Source: Chitinophaga sp. LS1 | Lineage (GTDB): Bacteria; Bacteroidota; Bacteroidia; Chitinophagales; Chitinophagaceae | DNA: 64,000 nucleotides | Assembly: GCF_034274695.1 (NCBI RefSeq) | Contig: NZ_CP128362.1 | Coordinates: 7,318,501 to 7,382,500 of the forward strand | Direction: 5' to 3' | Shown: positions 46,604 through 55,102 of the stretch, piece by piece | How the letters are laid out: each line of letters starts with the position of its first letter | Numbering within the stretch: position 1 is the stretch's first letter | Program-made: the position numbers and the translations under genes | The notes under the pieces: generated by a model | Database searches by the model: none | Told to the model about the DNA's origin: nothing | Seen by the model: only the letters and a program-made list of their open reading frames with translations

Positions 46604-47134
46604 CTAAGGCTTACACCGCTTGCAAGCCCTATACCCGTTCTTCACAGCATCCTCCCTGTTTTCATAAAATATCACATTATCCGGCCTCGGATTGGCAGCG
46701 CAGGAAGGCTTACAAAAGATGCCCGTAGTTTTGACAGCAGTATAAAATACCCCATCGAAATTTTTATCCTTACTCAGCAAGGCCTGTAGCATGACAGGTT
46801 GCGTCAGCGGCGTACCTTTTTTATAATCCGTGTTATCAAGAAAAACACCATGATCATTGTCTATTGAATGCGCCCCCCATTGAATGTACTCCTCTACCCA
46901 TTCTTTAAAAGCAAAGAAGGCAGATCTGTTCAAATACCCGAAGCGCTCACGACCTGCCTGATAAATACGGATCCAACCAGTATCTTCCAACAACTGCAAG
47001 TGCTTTGAGACCGCCTGACGGCTGATATGGCCGAAGTGATCATTGATCTGATTTATATTGAGAGGGGCCTTCCGAAGAAGGTCAAGGACTTCCCTTCGAA
47101 GCGGGTCCGCAATGCCTTTGAACAACTCGTCCAT
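46604..47134 (-). CDS. ArsR-type regulator fused to Ada zinc-binding domain
   Basis: The protein has 176 residues. Residues 1-85 form an ArsR winged helix (FKGIADPLRREVLDLLRKA, then SRQAVSKHLQLLEDTGWI). Residues 112-176 are an Ada metal-binding domain: TTGIFCKPSCAA and YRACKRCKP supply Cys141, Cys145, Cys171 and Cys174, with Cys141 in the position that takes a methyl group from DNA phosphotriesters in Ada. In classic Ada the partner is an AraC-type domain; here it is ArsR-type. It is first in the operon with alkA and ogt and very likely controls it in response to DNA methylation. Confidence 0.9.
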   Translation of the reverse strand: MDELFKGIADPLRREVLDLLRKAPLNINQINDHFGHISRQAVSKHLQLLEDTGWIRIYQAGRERFGYLNRSAFFAFKEWVEEYIQWGAHSIDNDHGVFLDNTDYKKGTPLTQPVMLQALLSKDKNFDGVFYTAVKTTGIFCKPSCAANPRPDNVIFYENREDAVKNGYRACKRCKP

Positions 47135-47143
47135 TTAAGCAAC

Positions 47144-47186
47144 TTTTTTGTTGCACAAACTTATGCAATTTTTTAGTTGCACAAAA
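47144..47186. promoter_or_regulatory. Promoter and candidate operators of the ArsR-Ada operon
   Basis: Two near-identical sites, ttttttgttgcacaaa (47144-47159) and ttttttagttgcacaaaa (47169-47186), are spaced 25 bases apart. On the minus strand TAAGTTTG (47156-47163) fits the -7 element and overlaps the first site. GCAAC/GTTGC dyads lie around it. This is the expected place for self-regulation. Confidence 0.55.
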
Positions 47187-47221
47187 TTATTTTTCTTAAA
47201 AACAAACAGATTTATTTTTCT

Positions 47222-47229
47222 TACATTTG
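47222..47229 (+). promoter_or_regulatory. -7 promoter element of the MocR gene
   Basis: TACATTTG fits TAnnTTTG and lies 22 bases before the ATG at 47252. Confidence 0.5.
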
Positions 47230-47251
47230 ACCATATCAGAAATTCAATCAC

Positions 47252-48682
47252 ATGTTAAAAACTGCTGACCATCTATACCTGCAGATTGCAGAGAATGTAG
47301 AGCAACTCATCATCAAACAGGTATTAAAAACAGGAGACAAACTCCCGTCTGTACGCAACATGAGTGAAGAGCAAGGCGTGAGCATGAGCACTGCCTTCCA
47401 GGCCTATTATCACCTGGAAAGCAAAGGCATAATTGAATCCAGACCCAAATCAGGTTACTACGTCACCTACAGTCCACGGCGCATGCCGGAACTGCCGAAA
47501 CAAACAGAGGCCGTCAAAAAGCCGTCTGAAGTAACGGTGCATGAAATGATCTCGCGCATGTATTTACATGGTTCCAATCCTGAGATTCTGAAATTTTCTT
47601 CTGCCGTGTTTCCCGTAGCACAACTCCCTGCTGCCAAGATGACCAAGGCCATGATACAGGCTATTCATAGATTACCGAATGGAGGGCTGGGCTATGATAG
47701 TCCACAGGGCAATGAAGACCTGCGCAGACAAATAGCACGTATGTCTATCGGATGGGGTGGCGCGGTGACGGAAGATGATAGTGTGATTGCGGCAGGTTGC
47801 TCTGATGCCATATCATTATGTCTTTCTGCGACGACGAACCCCGGAGATACGATTGCCGTGGAAAGCCCCACCTACTATGGCTTCCTGCAGCTGGCAGAGA
47901 ACCTGGGGTTAAAGGTGTTGGAGATACCTACACATCCTTTGACAGGGGTAGATTTAGATTACCTGGATAAAGCGATTCCTAAGTTTAAGGTAAAGGTCTG
48001 CCTCTTTGTGACCAATTTCACTAACCCACTGGGAGCTTGTATGCCGGATAGTCATAAGCAGGAGCTGGTAAGAATATTAGAAAAATATGATATACCGCTG
48101 ATAGAAGATGATATATATGGTGATATGTACTTTGGTAAAGAAAGACCCGGGTTATGTAAAACCTTTGATAAAAACGGGTTAGTGCTGCTGTGTAATTCGT
48201 TTTCCAAATCACTGGCGCCGGGGTATCGGGTAGGATGGGCATTGCCGGGGCGTTATAAAGAAAAAGTATTACGGATTAAACGTAACCGTGCTATCTCCTC
48301 TCCTTCTTTGCCCAGTGCTGCTATTGCGTGTTTTCTGGAAAATGGGCGGTATGAGCATCACCTGAGAGGAATGCGAAAAATTTTGCATACCCTGTTTATG
48401 CGGCATTTACAGGCTATTTCCGATTATTTTCCGGAGGACACCTGTGTAACCCGGCCCGGAGGCGGATTTGTGTGTTGGATAGAATTGAATCCAAAGATCA
48501 ATACTTTTGAATTGTATGAGCAATCCCTGAAGCATAAAGTTATTTTTGCACCGGGCAGGATCTTCTCCCTACAGGACAGATATACAAATTGTTTGAGAAT
48601 AAGTTATAGTAACCCTTGGAGTAAAACGGTGGAAGATGGGTTAAAGACAGTTGGCCGGCTGGCAAGAAAGCTAATGAGTTAA
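47252..48682 (+). CDS. MocR-type regulator (GntR domain plus aminotransferase domain)
   Basis: The protein has 476 residues. An N-terminal GntR winged helix (about 5-75, GDKLPSVRNMSEEQGVSMST) joins a fold-type I aminotransferase domain (about 110-470). NFTNPLGACMP, LIEDDIYGDMYFG and the PLP-binding Lys in CNSFSKSLAPGYRVGW are intact. MocR proteins sense PLP or amino acid adducts and regulate a neighbouring metabolic or transport gene. It is divergent from the ArsR-Ada operon, but a link is not shown. Confidence 0.9.
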   Translation: MLKTADHLYLQIAENVEQLIIKQVLKTGDKLPSVRNMSEEQGVSMSTAFQAYYHLESKGIIESRPKSGYYVTYSPRRMPELPKQTEAVKKPSEVTVHEMISRMYLHGSNPEILKFSSAVFPVAQLPAAKMTKAMIQAIHRLPNGGLGYDSPQGNEDLRRQIARMSIGWGGAVTEDDSVIAAGCSDAISLCLSATTNPGDTIAVESPTYYGFLQLAENLGLKVLEIPTHPLTGVDLDYLDKAIPKFKVKVCLFVTNFTNPLGACMPDSHKQELVRILEKYDIPLIEDDIYGDMYFGKERPGLCKTFDKNGLVLLCNSFSKSLAPGYRVGWALPGRYKEKVLRIKRNRAISSPSLPSAAIACFLENGRYEHHLRGMRKILHTLFMRHLQAISDYFPEDTCVTRPGGGFVCWIELNPKINTFELYEQSLKHKVIFAPGRIFSLQDRYTNCLRISYSNPWSKTVEDGLKTVGRLARKLMS

Positions 48683-48761
48683 TTATTAATGAAAATCAAA
48701 AAGATAGCAAGCGGGTATAAACTCCTTTTATTGAAAGACCTTAAATGTCAACAGCTACCTC

Positions 48762-49031
48762 TTAACTCAATTGAGAAAAAAACGAACTCAGGTACTTCAT
48801 CATCTCCTTATTAATTGTCAATTGTACGTTTCTTCCCGTCTTATCATATATTAATATACCGCTGTCTACTAATATCTTTATATGATGTGAAACCGTGGGT
48901 TGGGACAAACCAGTCAGCTCTGTGATATCACAACACTGTATAGCAGACTGCCTGGAAGCAGCCAGCAATATGGACAAACGGTGTTTATCTGCAATTGCAT
49001 TTGCTGCTTTCTCTATCATTACTGCATCCAT
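48762..49031 (-). CDS. Small ArsR-family regulator
   Basis: The protein has 89 residues from ATG 49031; the frame is open to 49085 but the extra 18 residues are not ArsR-like. The winged helix is seen in ANAIADKHRLSILLAA, then GLSQPTVSHHIKILVDSGIL. Two adjacent Cys lie in AIQCCDITELTGL and could bind metal or sense oxidation. The target gene is unknown. It is divergent from the second MocR gene (158-base gap). Confidence 0.8.
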   Translation of the reverse strand: MDAVMIEKAANAIADKHRLSILLAASRQSAIQCCDITELTGLSQPTVSHHIKILVDSGILIYDKTGRNVQLTINKEMMKYLSSFFSQLS

Positions 49032-49189
49032 TACGTAAAAGTATGATAAATCTCCCAAAAGAGGGGATACCCCATTCATCCCCAAAAAAAGAAAAGAAAA
49101 AAACTTTCAAAAACTCTCCCAAAATTACAAATCGTTAACAACCGTAACTTTTTCTACTGCGTATATGGTAGGAACACCTTAAGCCAACC

Positions 49190-50635
49190 ATGAAGCATCA
49201 TAGTCAGGTACATCTACAATTGTCAGTGAATAGTGAAGTTCCGATTTATCAGCAGATCAAATCGTACATCATTAACGAAATCAAGCGGGGGCGACTGTTG
49301 CCCGGCGCTCAGTTACCAGGTAGCCGCGTGCTTGCACAGCAACTACGCGTGAACCGTAACACCGTCATTCTTGCATATGAACATTTAGCCGCTGAAGGCT
49401 GGATTGCCACTCAATATAAGAGTGGGACGAGGATTAGTGATCCCATACCCCAGGAACTCGTTTCGCCAGATGCTCCTGAGGCAGAGGCGAAACCCTCGCT
49501 GGACATCACTTTCCGTCAGTTTGCTCCACCACAGCCGCTACCTTATAATAATGGTACATTTGATACCGTGTTCGACGAAGGTCAACCAGATGGACGTCTG
49601 TCTCCAATACCGGAGATCACCCGCGAAGTGAGGAAGATCCTGCACCAGCAAACCACCAAATTGCACCTGAAGAATTACAACGAAAGGGGTAATGAGCAAC
49701 TGCTACAGGAGATCAACCTCGTATTGAACAACGACAGGGGCCTCGCTGCTGTGACTGAGAATATTTGTGTCACCCACGGGCACCAGGACTCCCTGTTCCT
49801 CGTAGCGCAGACATTGATATTCCCAGGTGATCAGGTAGCGGTAGAGCATCCCGGCTATCAGCCAGCATGGGAAGCTTTCAGGCTCACCGGCGCTCATCTC
49901 CACTATATTCCGGTTGATGAACAGGGCATTGATGTGGAAGCACTGGCAGTAGTTTGTCAGCATACATCCCTCAAAGCAGTATACATCACACCGCATCACC
50001 AGTACCCTACCACGTCTACGTTGCCAGTAGCACGACGTAAGCTGTTGCTGGAACTGAGTGAGCAATATCATTTTATGATCATTGAGGATGATTATGATCA
50101 TAGTTATCACTTCGATGCACAACCGGTATTGCCGGTAGCGGGTATGCCGCATGCAGACAATGTTGTGTATATCGGTAGTGTGGCACCTTCTATACCCTTA
50201 AGTTTTGTATATGGTCCTGTTGAATTTATCCATTCACTGGCATCCTGCCAGATGGTGGTGAGTCAGCAACGTGATCGACTGCTTGAACAGGGAATGGCCA
50301 ACCTGATGGCAGAAGGCGAGATCAGAAGATACCTGCAACAGACACATGCCACGTATAAAAAGCGATTGACACTGACTTCAGGTATACTGGAAGTGAACTT
50401 TACGGGGATTGCAGATTTTACTATTCCGAAAGGGGGGCTGGCTATCTGGATGCGTTTGCACCAGCCGCTTCAGATTGCACAATTGCACGCAGCTGGAATT
50501 TATATCGTAAACCCCGCTAGTTTTTATGCACCACAGTATATTGGGAAAACAGGATTGAGGTTAGGATTTGCTTCTCTGGAAGAAAATGCTATTGTGAAGG
50601 GATTGGATAAACTGGCCAAAATTTTACGACGATAA
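49190..50635 (+). CDS. MocR-type regulator lacking the PLP lysine
   Basis: The protein has 481 residues. A GntR domain (about 15-80, GAQLPGSRVLAQQLRVNRNTV) is followed by an aminotransferase-like domain with VTHGHQDSL, VEHPGYQPAWEAF, ITPHHQYPTTSTL and IIEDDYDHSYHFD, as in PdxR/MocR proteins. Where relatives have the Schiff-base Lys (IGSFSK.LAP), this protein has IGSVAPSIPL, with Pro at about residue 333. PLP could not bind covalently there, so it may sense another ligand or use PLP non-covalently. Confidence 0.85.
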   Translation: MKHHSQVHLQLSVNSEVPIYQQIKSYIINEIKRGRLLPGAQLPGSRVLAQQLRVNRNTVILAYEHLAAEGWIATQYKSGTRISDPIPQELVSPDAPEAEAKPSLDITFRQFAPPQPLPYNNGTFDTVFDEGQPDGRLSPIPEITREVRKILHQQTTKLHLKNYNERGNEQLLQEINLVLNNDRGLAAVTENICVTHGHQDSLFLVAQTLIFPGDQVAVEHPGYQPAWEAFRLTGAHLHYIPVDEQGIDVEALAVVCQHTSLKAVYITPHHQYPTTSTLPVARRKLLLELSEQYHFMIIEDDYDHSYHFDAQPVLPVAGMPHADNVVYIGSVAPSIPLSFVYGPVEFIHSLASCQMVVSQQRDRLLEQGMANLMAEGEIRRYLQQTHATYKKRLTLTSGILEVNFTGIADFTIPKGGLAIWMRLHQPLQIAQLHAAGIYIVNPASFYAPQYIGKTGLRLGFASLEENAIVKGLDKLAKILRR

Positions 50636-50733
50636 ATTTATAGAAGATTTTATATTGAAAAAAACCTCTCATACTTTGGAGTAACAAAGTACATGGACAA
50701 GCCCTCTTATACTTGGATATGGTAATTTAACCG

Positions 50734-50838
50734 GGGGCTGACTAAAAAGTAAAATGAAGGCGCTGAGAATTGCGTAAAAGCCATTCATCACCCTCACCTA
50801 CCCGAGAGGGTGTACCTTTTTAGTCAGCCCCTTTTTTT
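50734..50838 (+). terminator. Large hairpin with inner stem and T-run
   Basis: The outer arms 50734-50749 (ggggctgactaaaaag) and 50816-50831 are perfect complements over 16 bp around a 66-base loop with its own small hairpin (accctc...gagggt). TTTTTTT follows. It may end the MocR transcript, or be a small stable RNA. Confidence 0.6.
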
Positions 50839-50861
50839 ATGGGAATGTGAGAATAAATTTT

Positions 50862-51479
50862 TTACGACAAGGTAGAATGATACATACAATCAATCTGCAG
50901 TTCTGCCGAAGCTAAAGATTTGTTCAAAAAAAGACAGTTGTGCTGTCTTTTTTTATTGCCCTGATAATGTGCACAGGTATAACACATTCTTTGTAATTCA
51001 CCGCTTTCCTGGTTCATAAGACCTGCTATCATCGCAAAGATGGTTTGATAGAGGTTGTTCTTTTCAAAAGCAGGACGTTTTTCTAATACTTCAGTTAAGG
51101 GCAATACATATTCTTCTGCTTTGAGCAGGATGTCCCGCCCCACTTCAGTAGGCAACATAGAGAAGCTACGCCTGTCACGTTTGTCAGGTTGCATTTCCAG
51201 TAAGCCTTTCGAAACAAGAGAGGCGGCAGCATCGCTGATGGTAGGTCGGCTAAGTTGTAATTCGGTGGCAATGTGCGCCACTTTGTTCAGTTCCGCCGGA
51301 TGATAGCCAATGAAGAGGAGGATTTGTAACTGCAGGGGGGTAAGCCCCAGGGTACGCGCCTGCTCCCATTGCAAGGCTTTCAGCATGTCGCTGAGGCGTT
51401 GTAGTGACAGAACGAGTCTGGCATCCAGGCTGTGAAGCTGCTGTTGCGGACTAAAGTTGGATGGTTTTCTCTGTGGCAT
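50862..51479 (-). CDS. MarR-family regulator with C-terminal cysteine cluster
   Basis: The protein has 205 residues from ATG 51479. The winged helix is LTPLQLQILLFIGYHP, then LQLSRPTISDAAASLVSKGL and DKRDRRSFSMLPTE. After about residue 165 comes a Cys-rich tail: MCYTCAHYQ, HNCLFLNK and QIDCMYHS, four cysteines in a C-x2-C...C...C layout that could bind zinc or an iron-sulfur cluster. TACTTTTG on the minus strand (51489-51496) fits the -7 element, leaving a very short leader. Likely a redox or metal-responsive repressor. Confidence 0.85.
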   Translation of the reverse strand: MPQRKPSNFSPQQQLHSLDARLVLSLQRLSDMLKALQWEQARTLGLTPLQLQILLFIGYHPAELNKVAHIATELQLSRPTISDAAASLVSKGLLEMQPDKRDRRSFSMLPTEVGRDILLKAEEYVLPLTEVLEKRPAFEKNNLYQTIFAMIAGLMNQESGELQRMCYTCAHYQGNKKRQHNCLFLNKSLASAELQIDCMYHSTLS

Positions 51480-51797
51480 GTAAGGGTGCAAAAGTAAAGT
51501 GGTTACAGTTGAGGAATAAGAGCCAGATGAAAGTATTTTTCAGGCAAAGTGGCCTGGTAGGCCAAGGTTTATGTATGAAAGAAAACATCAAATTGTGTGA
51601 ATTGCGACCTCCGGCTGTCATTCACACAATTTAAGCGGCATTGATTGGTGGCAGCAATAGCTGCCGCCAATCAATGCCAAAAGCGAAATGCAGATAATAA
51701 GTTATATTTACCCTTACAACACAGGTATTTATACGCTTTTCTTTATCGCCCCATTCTTCTAGTTTGCATTATCAATCATTACAAAACACGCTTATTT
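51480..51797. other. 318-base intergenic region with two tandem hairpins
   Basis: It holds the minus-strand -7 box of the MarR gene (51489-51496) and the hairpin pair annotated at 51590-51678. No gene is seen. The region 51700-51797 is AT-rich and probably carries the promoter of the four-gene signalling operon. Confidence 0.4.
51590..51678. promoter_or_regulatory. Two adjacent strong hairpins upstream of a two-component operon
   Basis: Hairpin 1 has a 12-bp stem (aaattgtgtgaa, 51590-51601; complement 51621-51632). Hairpin 2 has 19 bp with one mismatch (ggcattgattggtggcagc, 51637-51655; 51660-51678) and a 4-base loop. There is no T-run after either on the plus strand, so they are not plain terminators for that strand. 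Confidence 0.45.
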
Positions 51798-52316
51798 ATG
51801 AAGCACCACGATTCCATCCGTATCTTTGCGCCGGTTTTACTACTGCTATGCTTTAGCAGATGTACTCCTGGAAACCCCGACAATTTTCAGATCCCGCTGG
51901 ACAAAGCACGCGCCAGCCGTCATGTGATCTCTCAGCAGGAAGCTGACAACCTCATTACCGGGTTCCAGCGTGGTAAAAAAGAATTGCAGGCCCGCCTGCC
52001 AGGCAACTATCTCGACAGCGCTTTCAACCTTCCCAATGCTGAAATGTTCAACCGTGATGCTATTGCCGCTCTGCTGAATGCCAAAGGCGCAGATGGTGTC
52101 CGCATTTACCTCGGTAAGGATGAAAAAGGCCAGGTAAGACTGGTATTACTGCCGGTAGACCGCAAAGGCAATGATATCCATACCACCCTCGTAAGCCGTG
52201 AAACCGCCCTCAATGTACCAGGTATCGAATCCGCAAAAGCACAGGGTAACCTGCAGGCAATGGAAAGCGGACAACGTTGTCCTCCACTTTGTAAAGATGT
52301 CGTACAACCCAAATAA
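51798..52316 (+). CDS. Hypothetical lipoprotein, first gene of a signalling operon
   Basis: The protein has 172 residues from ATG 51798. The N-terminus RIFAPVLLLLCFSRC looks like a lipoprotein signal. The rest (SQQEADNLITGFQRGKKEL, DGVRIYLGKDEKGQVRLVLLPVD) is of no family I recognise. The end RCPPLCKDVVQPK carries two Cys. Its stop touches the start of the next gene (ATG at 52317), so the two are co-translated. It may be the sensor partner of the kinase encoded downstream. Confidence 0.7.
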   Translation: MKHHDSIRIFAPVLLLLCFSRCTPGNPDNFQIPLDKARASRHVISQQEADNLITGFQRGKKELQARLPGNYLDSAFNLPNAEMFNRDAIAALLNAKGADGVRIYLGKDEKGQVRLVLLPVDRKGNDIHTTLVSRETALNVPGIESAKAQGNLQAMESGQRCPPLCKDVVQPK

Positions 52317-52979
52317 ATGAATAATCTAGGCGCATTCTTTGTCAGCCAGATTGTAATTATCCCATTAGTGATAGGGCTGATACGCTTTAACAAAACAGTG
52401 ACCAGCTATCAGCCCTTCCTCCTTTTGCTTGCCCTGGCTTTCATTTCGGAATCTATCAGCTTTATTTGCATTGAAGTACTCAACACCAGCAATGCGATAC
52501 CTTTCAACCTATATGGGCTGGCAGAATGTATGGTTGTACTGTATCAGTTTTATATATGGGGGTTTCTAAAACGGAAGTACCGTCTCTATATCGTACTTGC
52601 CGCAAGCCTCACTGCCGGATGGATCACTGAGAATCTATTCTTTTCACAGATCGAAAATTTCAGCCCTGTTTTCAGGGTCACGTATGCATTCATTGCCGTG
52701 TTGCTCAGTATCAATGAAATTAATTACCTTATTGTTCAGGACAACAAGAACCTGTTGCGTAACTCCCGTTTTCTCATCTGCATGGGATTTATCATCATTT
52801 TTATTTACCAGATCATCTATGAAGCCTCCTTCTTCGTGGGGTCAGATACTATATTGACCCTCAAGATTGTTTTTATGTTCAACTATATCAATGCTTTTGT
52901 AAATTTGATCTATGTGCTCGCGGTGTTGTTTATCCCCGTCAAGACTGCTTATTACTTTAAAAAACACTTTGAAGCGTAG
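52317..52979 (+). CDS. Multi-pass membrane protein of unknown function
   Basis: The protein has 220 residues with about six or seven predicted membrane helices (for example IVIIPLVIGLIRF, PFLLLLALAFISESISFICI, FLICMGFIIIFIYQIIYEA, LIYVLAVLFIPV). No enzyme motif is seen. It starts directly after the lipoprotein stop and ends 15 bases before the histidine kinase. It could be the membrane input part of this two-component system. Confidence 0.7.
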   Translation: MNNLGAFFVSQIVIIPLVIGLIRFNKTVTSYQPFLLLLALAFISESISFICIEVLNTSNAIPFNLYGLAECMVVLYQFYIWGFLKRKYRLYIVLAASLTAGWITENLFFSQIENFSPVFRVTYAFIAVLLSINEINYLIVQDNKNLLRNSRFLICMGFIIIFIYQIIYEASFFVGSDTILTLKIVFMFNYINAFVNLIYVLAVLFIPVKTAYYFKKHFEA

Positions 52980-52994
52980 CATCGTCAATGCCCC

Positions 52995-53735
52995 ATGGAT
53001 GATAAGATCTTTTATACGACCGTCTTTATTTCACTGCTGATAGCGGTCATTATCATATTCTTTGTCGTCTCCATTATTCTCTACCACCGCAGGTATATAC
53101 AGCTGCAAAGGGAGCGGATTGTAGCGGAAATTACCATCCTGGAAAATGAACGTAAACGTATTGCTGCAGATCTGCATGACAGCATGGGGCCACTACTTTC
53201 TACCATCAAGCTGAACATCAATAGTATCCAGGTGCATGATGAACATGATAAAATGGTCATTGCCCGTTCGGGTACCTATATCGACGAGGTTATCAGGGGA
53301 TTGCGGCAGATCTCCCACAACCTGCTGCCCGCTACCCTGGAAAGGAAAGGACTGACGGATGCTATTCATGAATTTATCAGACAGGTTTCTGCCAAAGCCC
53401 AGCTGGATATACGGTTTCATACCTCCGGTCAGATCAGTATTCCGGCAGAGAAAGAGATCCATCTGTTCCGTATTATCCAGGAGATCACTCATAATACCCT
53501 TAAGCATGCCAAAGCCACCCAGTTACAGATCGTACTGAGCCGTGAAAACGGGTTCTTCCTGGTATTGGTCAAAGAAGACGGGATAGGATTTGACGTGAGG
53601 AAAGTAAAAGCAGAATCTACCGGATTGGGGATGAAAAGCCTGGCAATCAGAACGGATATTTTGCATGGGCATTTGTCGATTGAATCTGCCCCGGGGCAGG
53701 GAACGAACTATTTCATTAAAATTCCCGCAGGATGA
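52995..53735 (+). CDS. Sensor histidine kinase (NarX/DesK-like, HisKA_3)
   Basis: The protein has 246 residues. One N-terminal membrane helix (about 7-30) leads into a coiled coil and the dimerisation domain with the phospho-acceptor His61 in IAADLHDSMGPLL. An HATPase domain follows (IIQEITHNTLKHAKATQ as N-box; VKEDGIGFD and GLGMKSL as G-boxes). There is no sensor domain of its own, so input must come from partners such as the two genes before it. The cognate regulator is 51 bases downstream. Confidence 0.92.
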   Translation: MDDKIFYTTVFISLLIAVIIIFFVVSIILYHRRYIQLQRERIVAEITILENERKRIAADLHDSMGPLLSTIKLNINSIQVHDEHDKMVIARSGTYIDEVIRGLRQISHNLLPATLERKGLTDAIHEFIRQVSAKAQLDIRFHTSGQISIPAEKEIHLFRIIQEITHNTLKHAKATQLQIVLSRENGFFLVLVKEDGIGFDVRKVKAESTGLGMKSLAIRTDILHGHLSIESAPGQGTNYFIKIPAG

Positions 53736-53786
53736 TGTAATTTTACCATCATACCGATACCATTACCCCCAAAAGATTCAACTAAC

Positions 53787-54452
53787 ATGTACGACATCCG
53801 ATTAGTGATAGCTGATGATCATGAGATATTCCGTGATGGCCTGGCACTGATGCTTTCCAGACAACCAAATATTAATCTGGTAGGTCAGGCAGGTGATGGG
53901 AGGGAATTGCTGGAACTATTGGAAACGACAGCAGTAGATGTGGTCATGACCGATCTGAAAATGCCATTGATGGATGGCATTACCGCTACCCGCACTTTAT
54001 TACAACGGTTTCCCCATATCAGGATCATTGCGCTTTCTATGTTTGATGAAGAGGAATTGATTGTGGAGATGCTGGAGGCAGGGGCGAAAGGGTATTTGCT
54101 TAAAAATGCAGATAAACAGGAAATTGTGGAAGCGATCACCAGTGTGTTTGACGATAAGATCTTTTATTGCAGACAGACGAGTTCCAAGCTGGCTTCGATG
54201 ATTGTGAGGAGCCGGTTCAACCCTTACCGTGATGCACACCCGATTATATTTACGGATCGGGAAAAGGAGATTATCCGGTTGATTTGTTTACAGTATACTG
54301 CCCAGCAGATCGGGGAGAAGATATTTTTGAGCAAACGGACAGTGGAAGGTCACCGGACAAGGATTTTGGAAAAAATGAATGTAAAGAATACGGCTGGAGT
54401 GGTCGTGTTTGCGTTAAAGAATAATTTGATAAGTGAGGCGGAGTTATTGTAA
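53787..54452 (+). CDS. NarL/LuxR-family response regulator
   Basis: The protein has 221 residues. The receiver domain (about 1-120) has the acidic pair DD at 10-11, the phospho-acceptor Asp56 in VVMTDLKMPLMDG and Lys in GYLLKNAD. The C-terminal LuxR HTH (about 150-215) is LTDREKEIIRLICLQYTAQQIGEKIFL followed by RTVEGHRTRI. It pairs with the kinase directly upstream. Confidence 0.93.
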   Translation: MYDIRLVIADDHEIFRDGLALMLSRQPNINLVGQAGDGRELLELLETTAVDVVMTDLKMPLMDGITATRTLLQRFPHIRIIALSMFDEEELIVEMLEAGAKGYLLKNADKQEIVEAITSVFDDKIFYCRQTSSKLASMIVRSRFNPYRDAHPIIFTDREKEIIRLICLQYTAQQIGEKIFLSKRTVEGHRTRILEKMNVKNTAGVVVFALKNNLISEAELL

Positions 54453-54501
54453 AAGCCCCCCTCCTTGATTACATTTGTCCTATCAACATTCATTAGGACC
54501 T

Positions 54502-55080
54502 ATGACACGTATCACAATCATCCGACACGGAAGTACTTCATGGAACAAGCAAGGCAGAATGCAAGGCAGCACAGATATACCGCTGGATGAAGAGGGTATT
54601 GAACAGGCACAAAAACTGGGGGCCAGACTGGCAGCTGAACAACCCTGGGATATTATTTACACCAGTCATCTTTCCAGGGCGAAAAAAACCGGAGAAATCA
54701 TTGCTGAAGCCATCGGCCTCTCACCGGTACTGACAGATGAAAGACTGCGCGAAGTTTCCGGTGGTCAGACAGAAGGTACGGTGGAAGAAGACAGAATTGC
54801 CAAATGGGGACCCGACTGGCGCCAGCTGGATCTGGGAATGGAACGTGCCGATGCTGTATACGAAAGAGGCGTAGCATTTATGAAAGACCTTTTGGAAGAA
54901 CATGCCGGCAAACGGATCCTCATCGTGAGTCATGGAAGCTTTATCCGCCATATGCTCCGTCACCTGACACCTGAATTTGAACTGACCGAACACCTGAAGA
55001 ATACAGGCGTATCAAGACTTGTGGTAGATGATACTAAATGGTTCTGCGACCTGTATAATTGTACGACTCATCTGGATTAA
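54502..55080 (+). CDS. Histidine phosphatase (phosphoglycerate-mutase-like)
   Basis: The protein has 192 residues from ATG 54502. The RHG motif is ITIIRHGSTSWN at the start. LSRAKKTGEIIAEA and REVSGGQTEGT follow, and the second catalytic His is in ILIVSHGSFIRHML. Such enzymes act on phosphosugars, alpha-ribazole phosphate or other small phosphates; the substrate is not readable. It starts 49 bases after the response regulator. Confidence 0.9.
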   Translation: MTRITIIRHGSTSWNKQGRMQGSTDIPLDEEGIEQAQKLGARLAAEQPWDIIYTSHLSRAKKTGEIIAEAIGLSPVLTDERLREVSGGQTEGTVEEDRIAKWGPDWRQLDLGMERADAVYERGVAFMKDLLEEHAGKRILIVSHGSFIRHMLRHLTPEFELTEHLKNTGVSRLVVDDTKWFCDLYNCTTHLD

Positions 55081-55102
55081 TTATTTTAAATAAATTCCTG
55101 TT

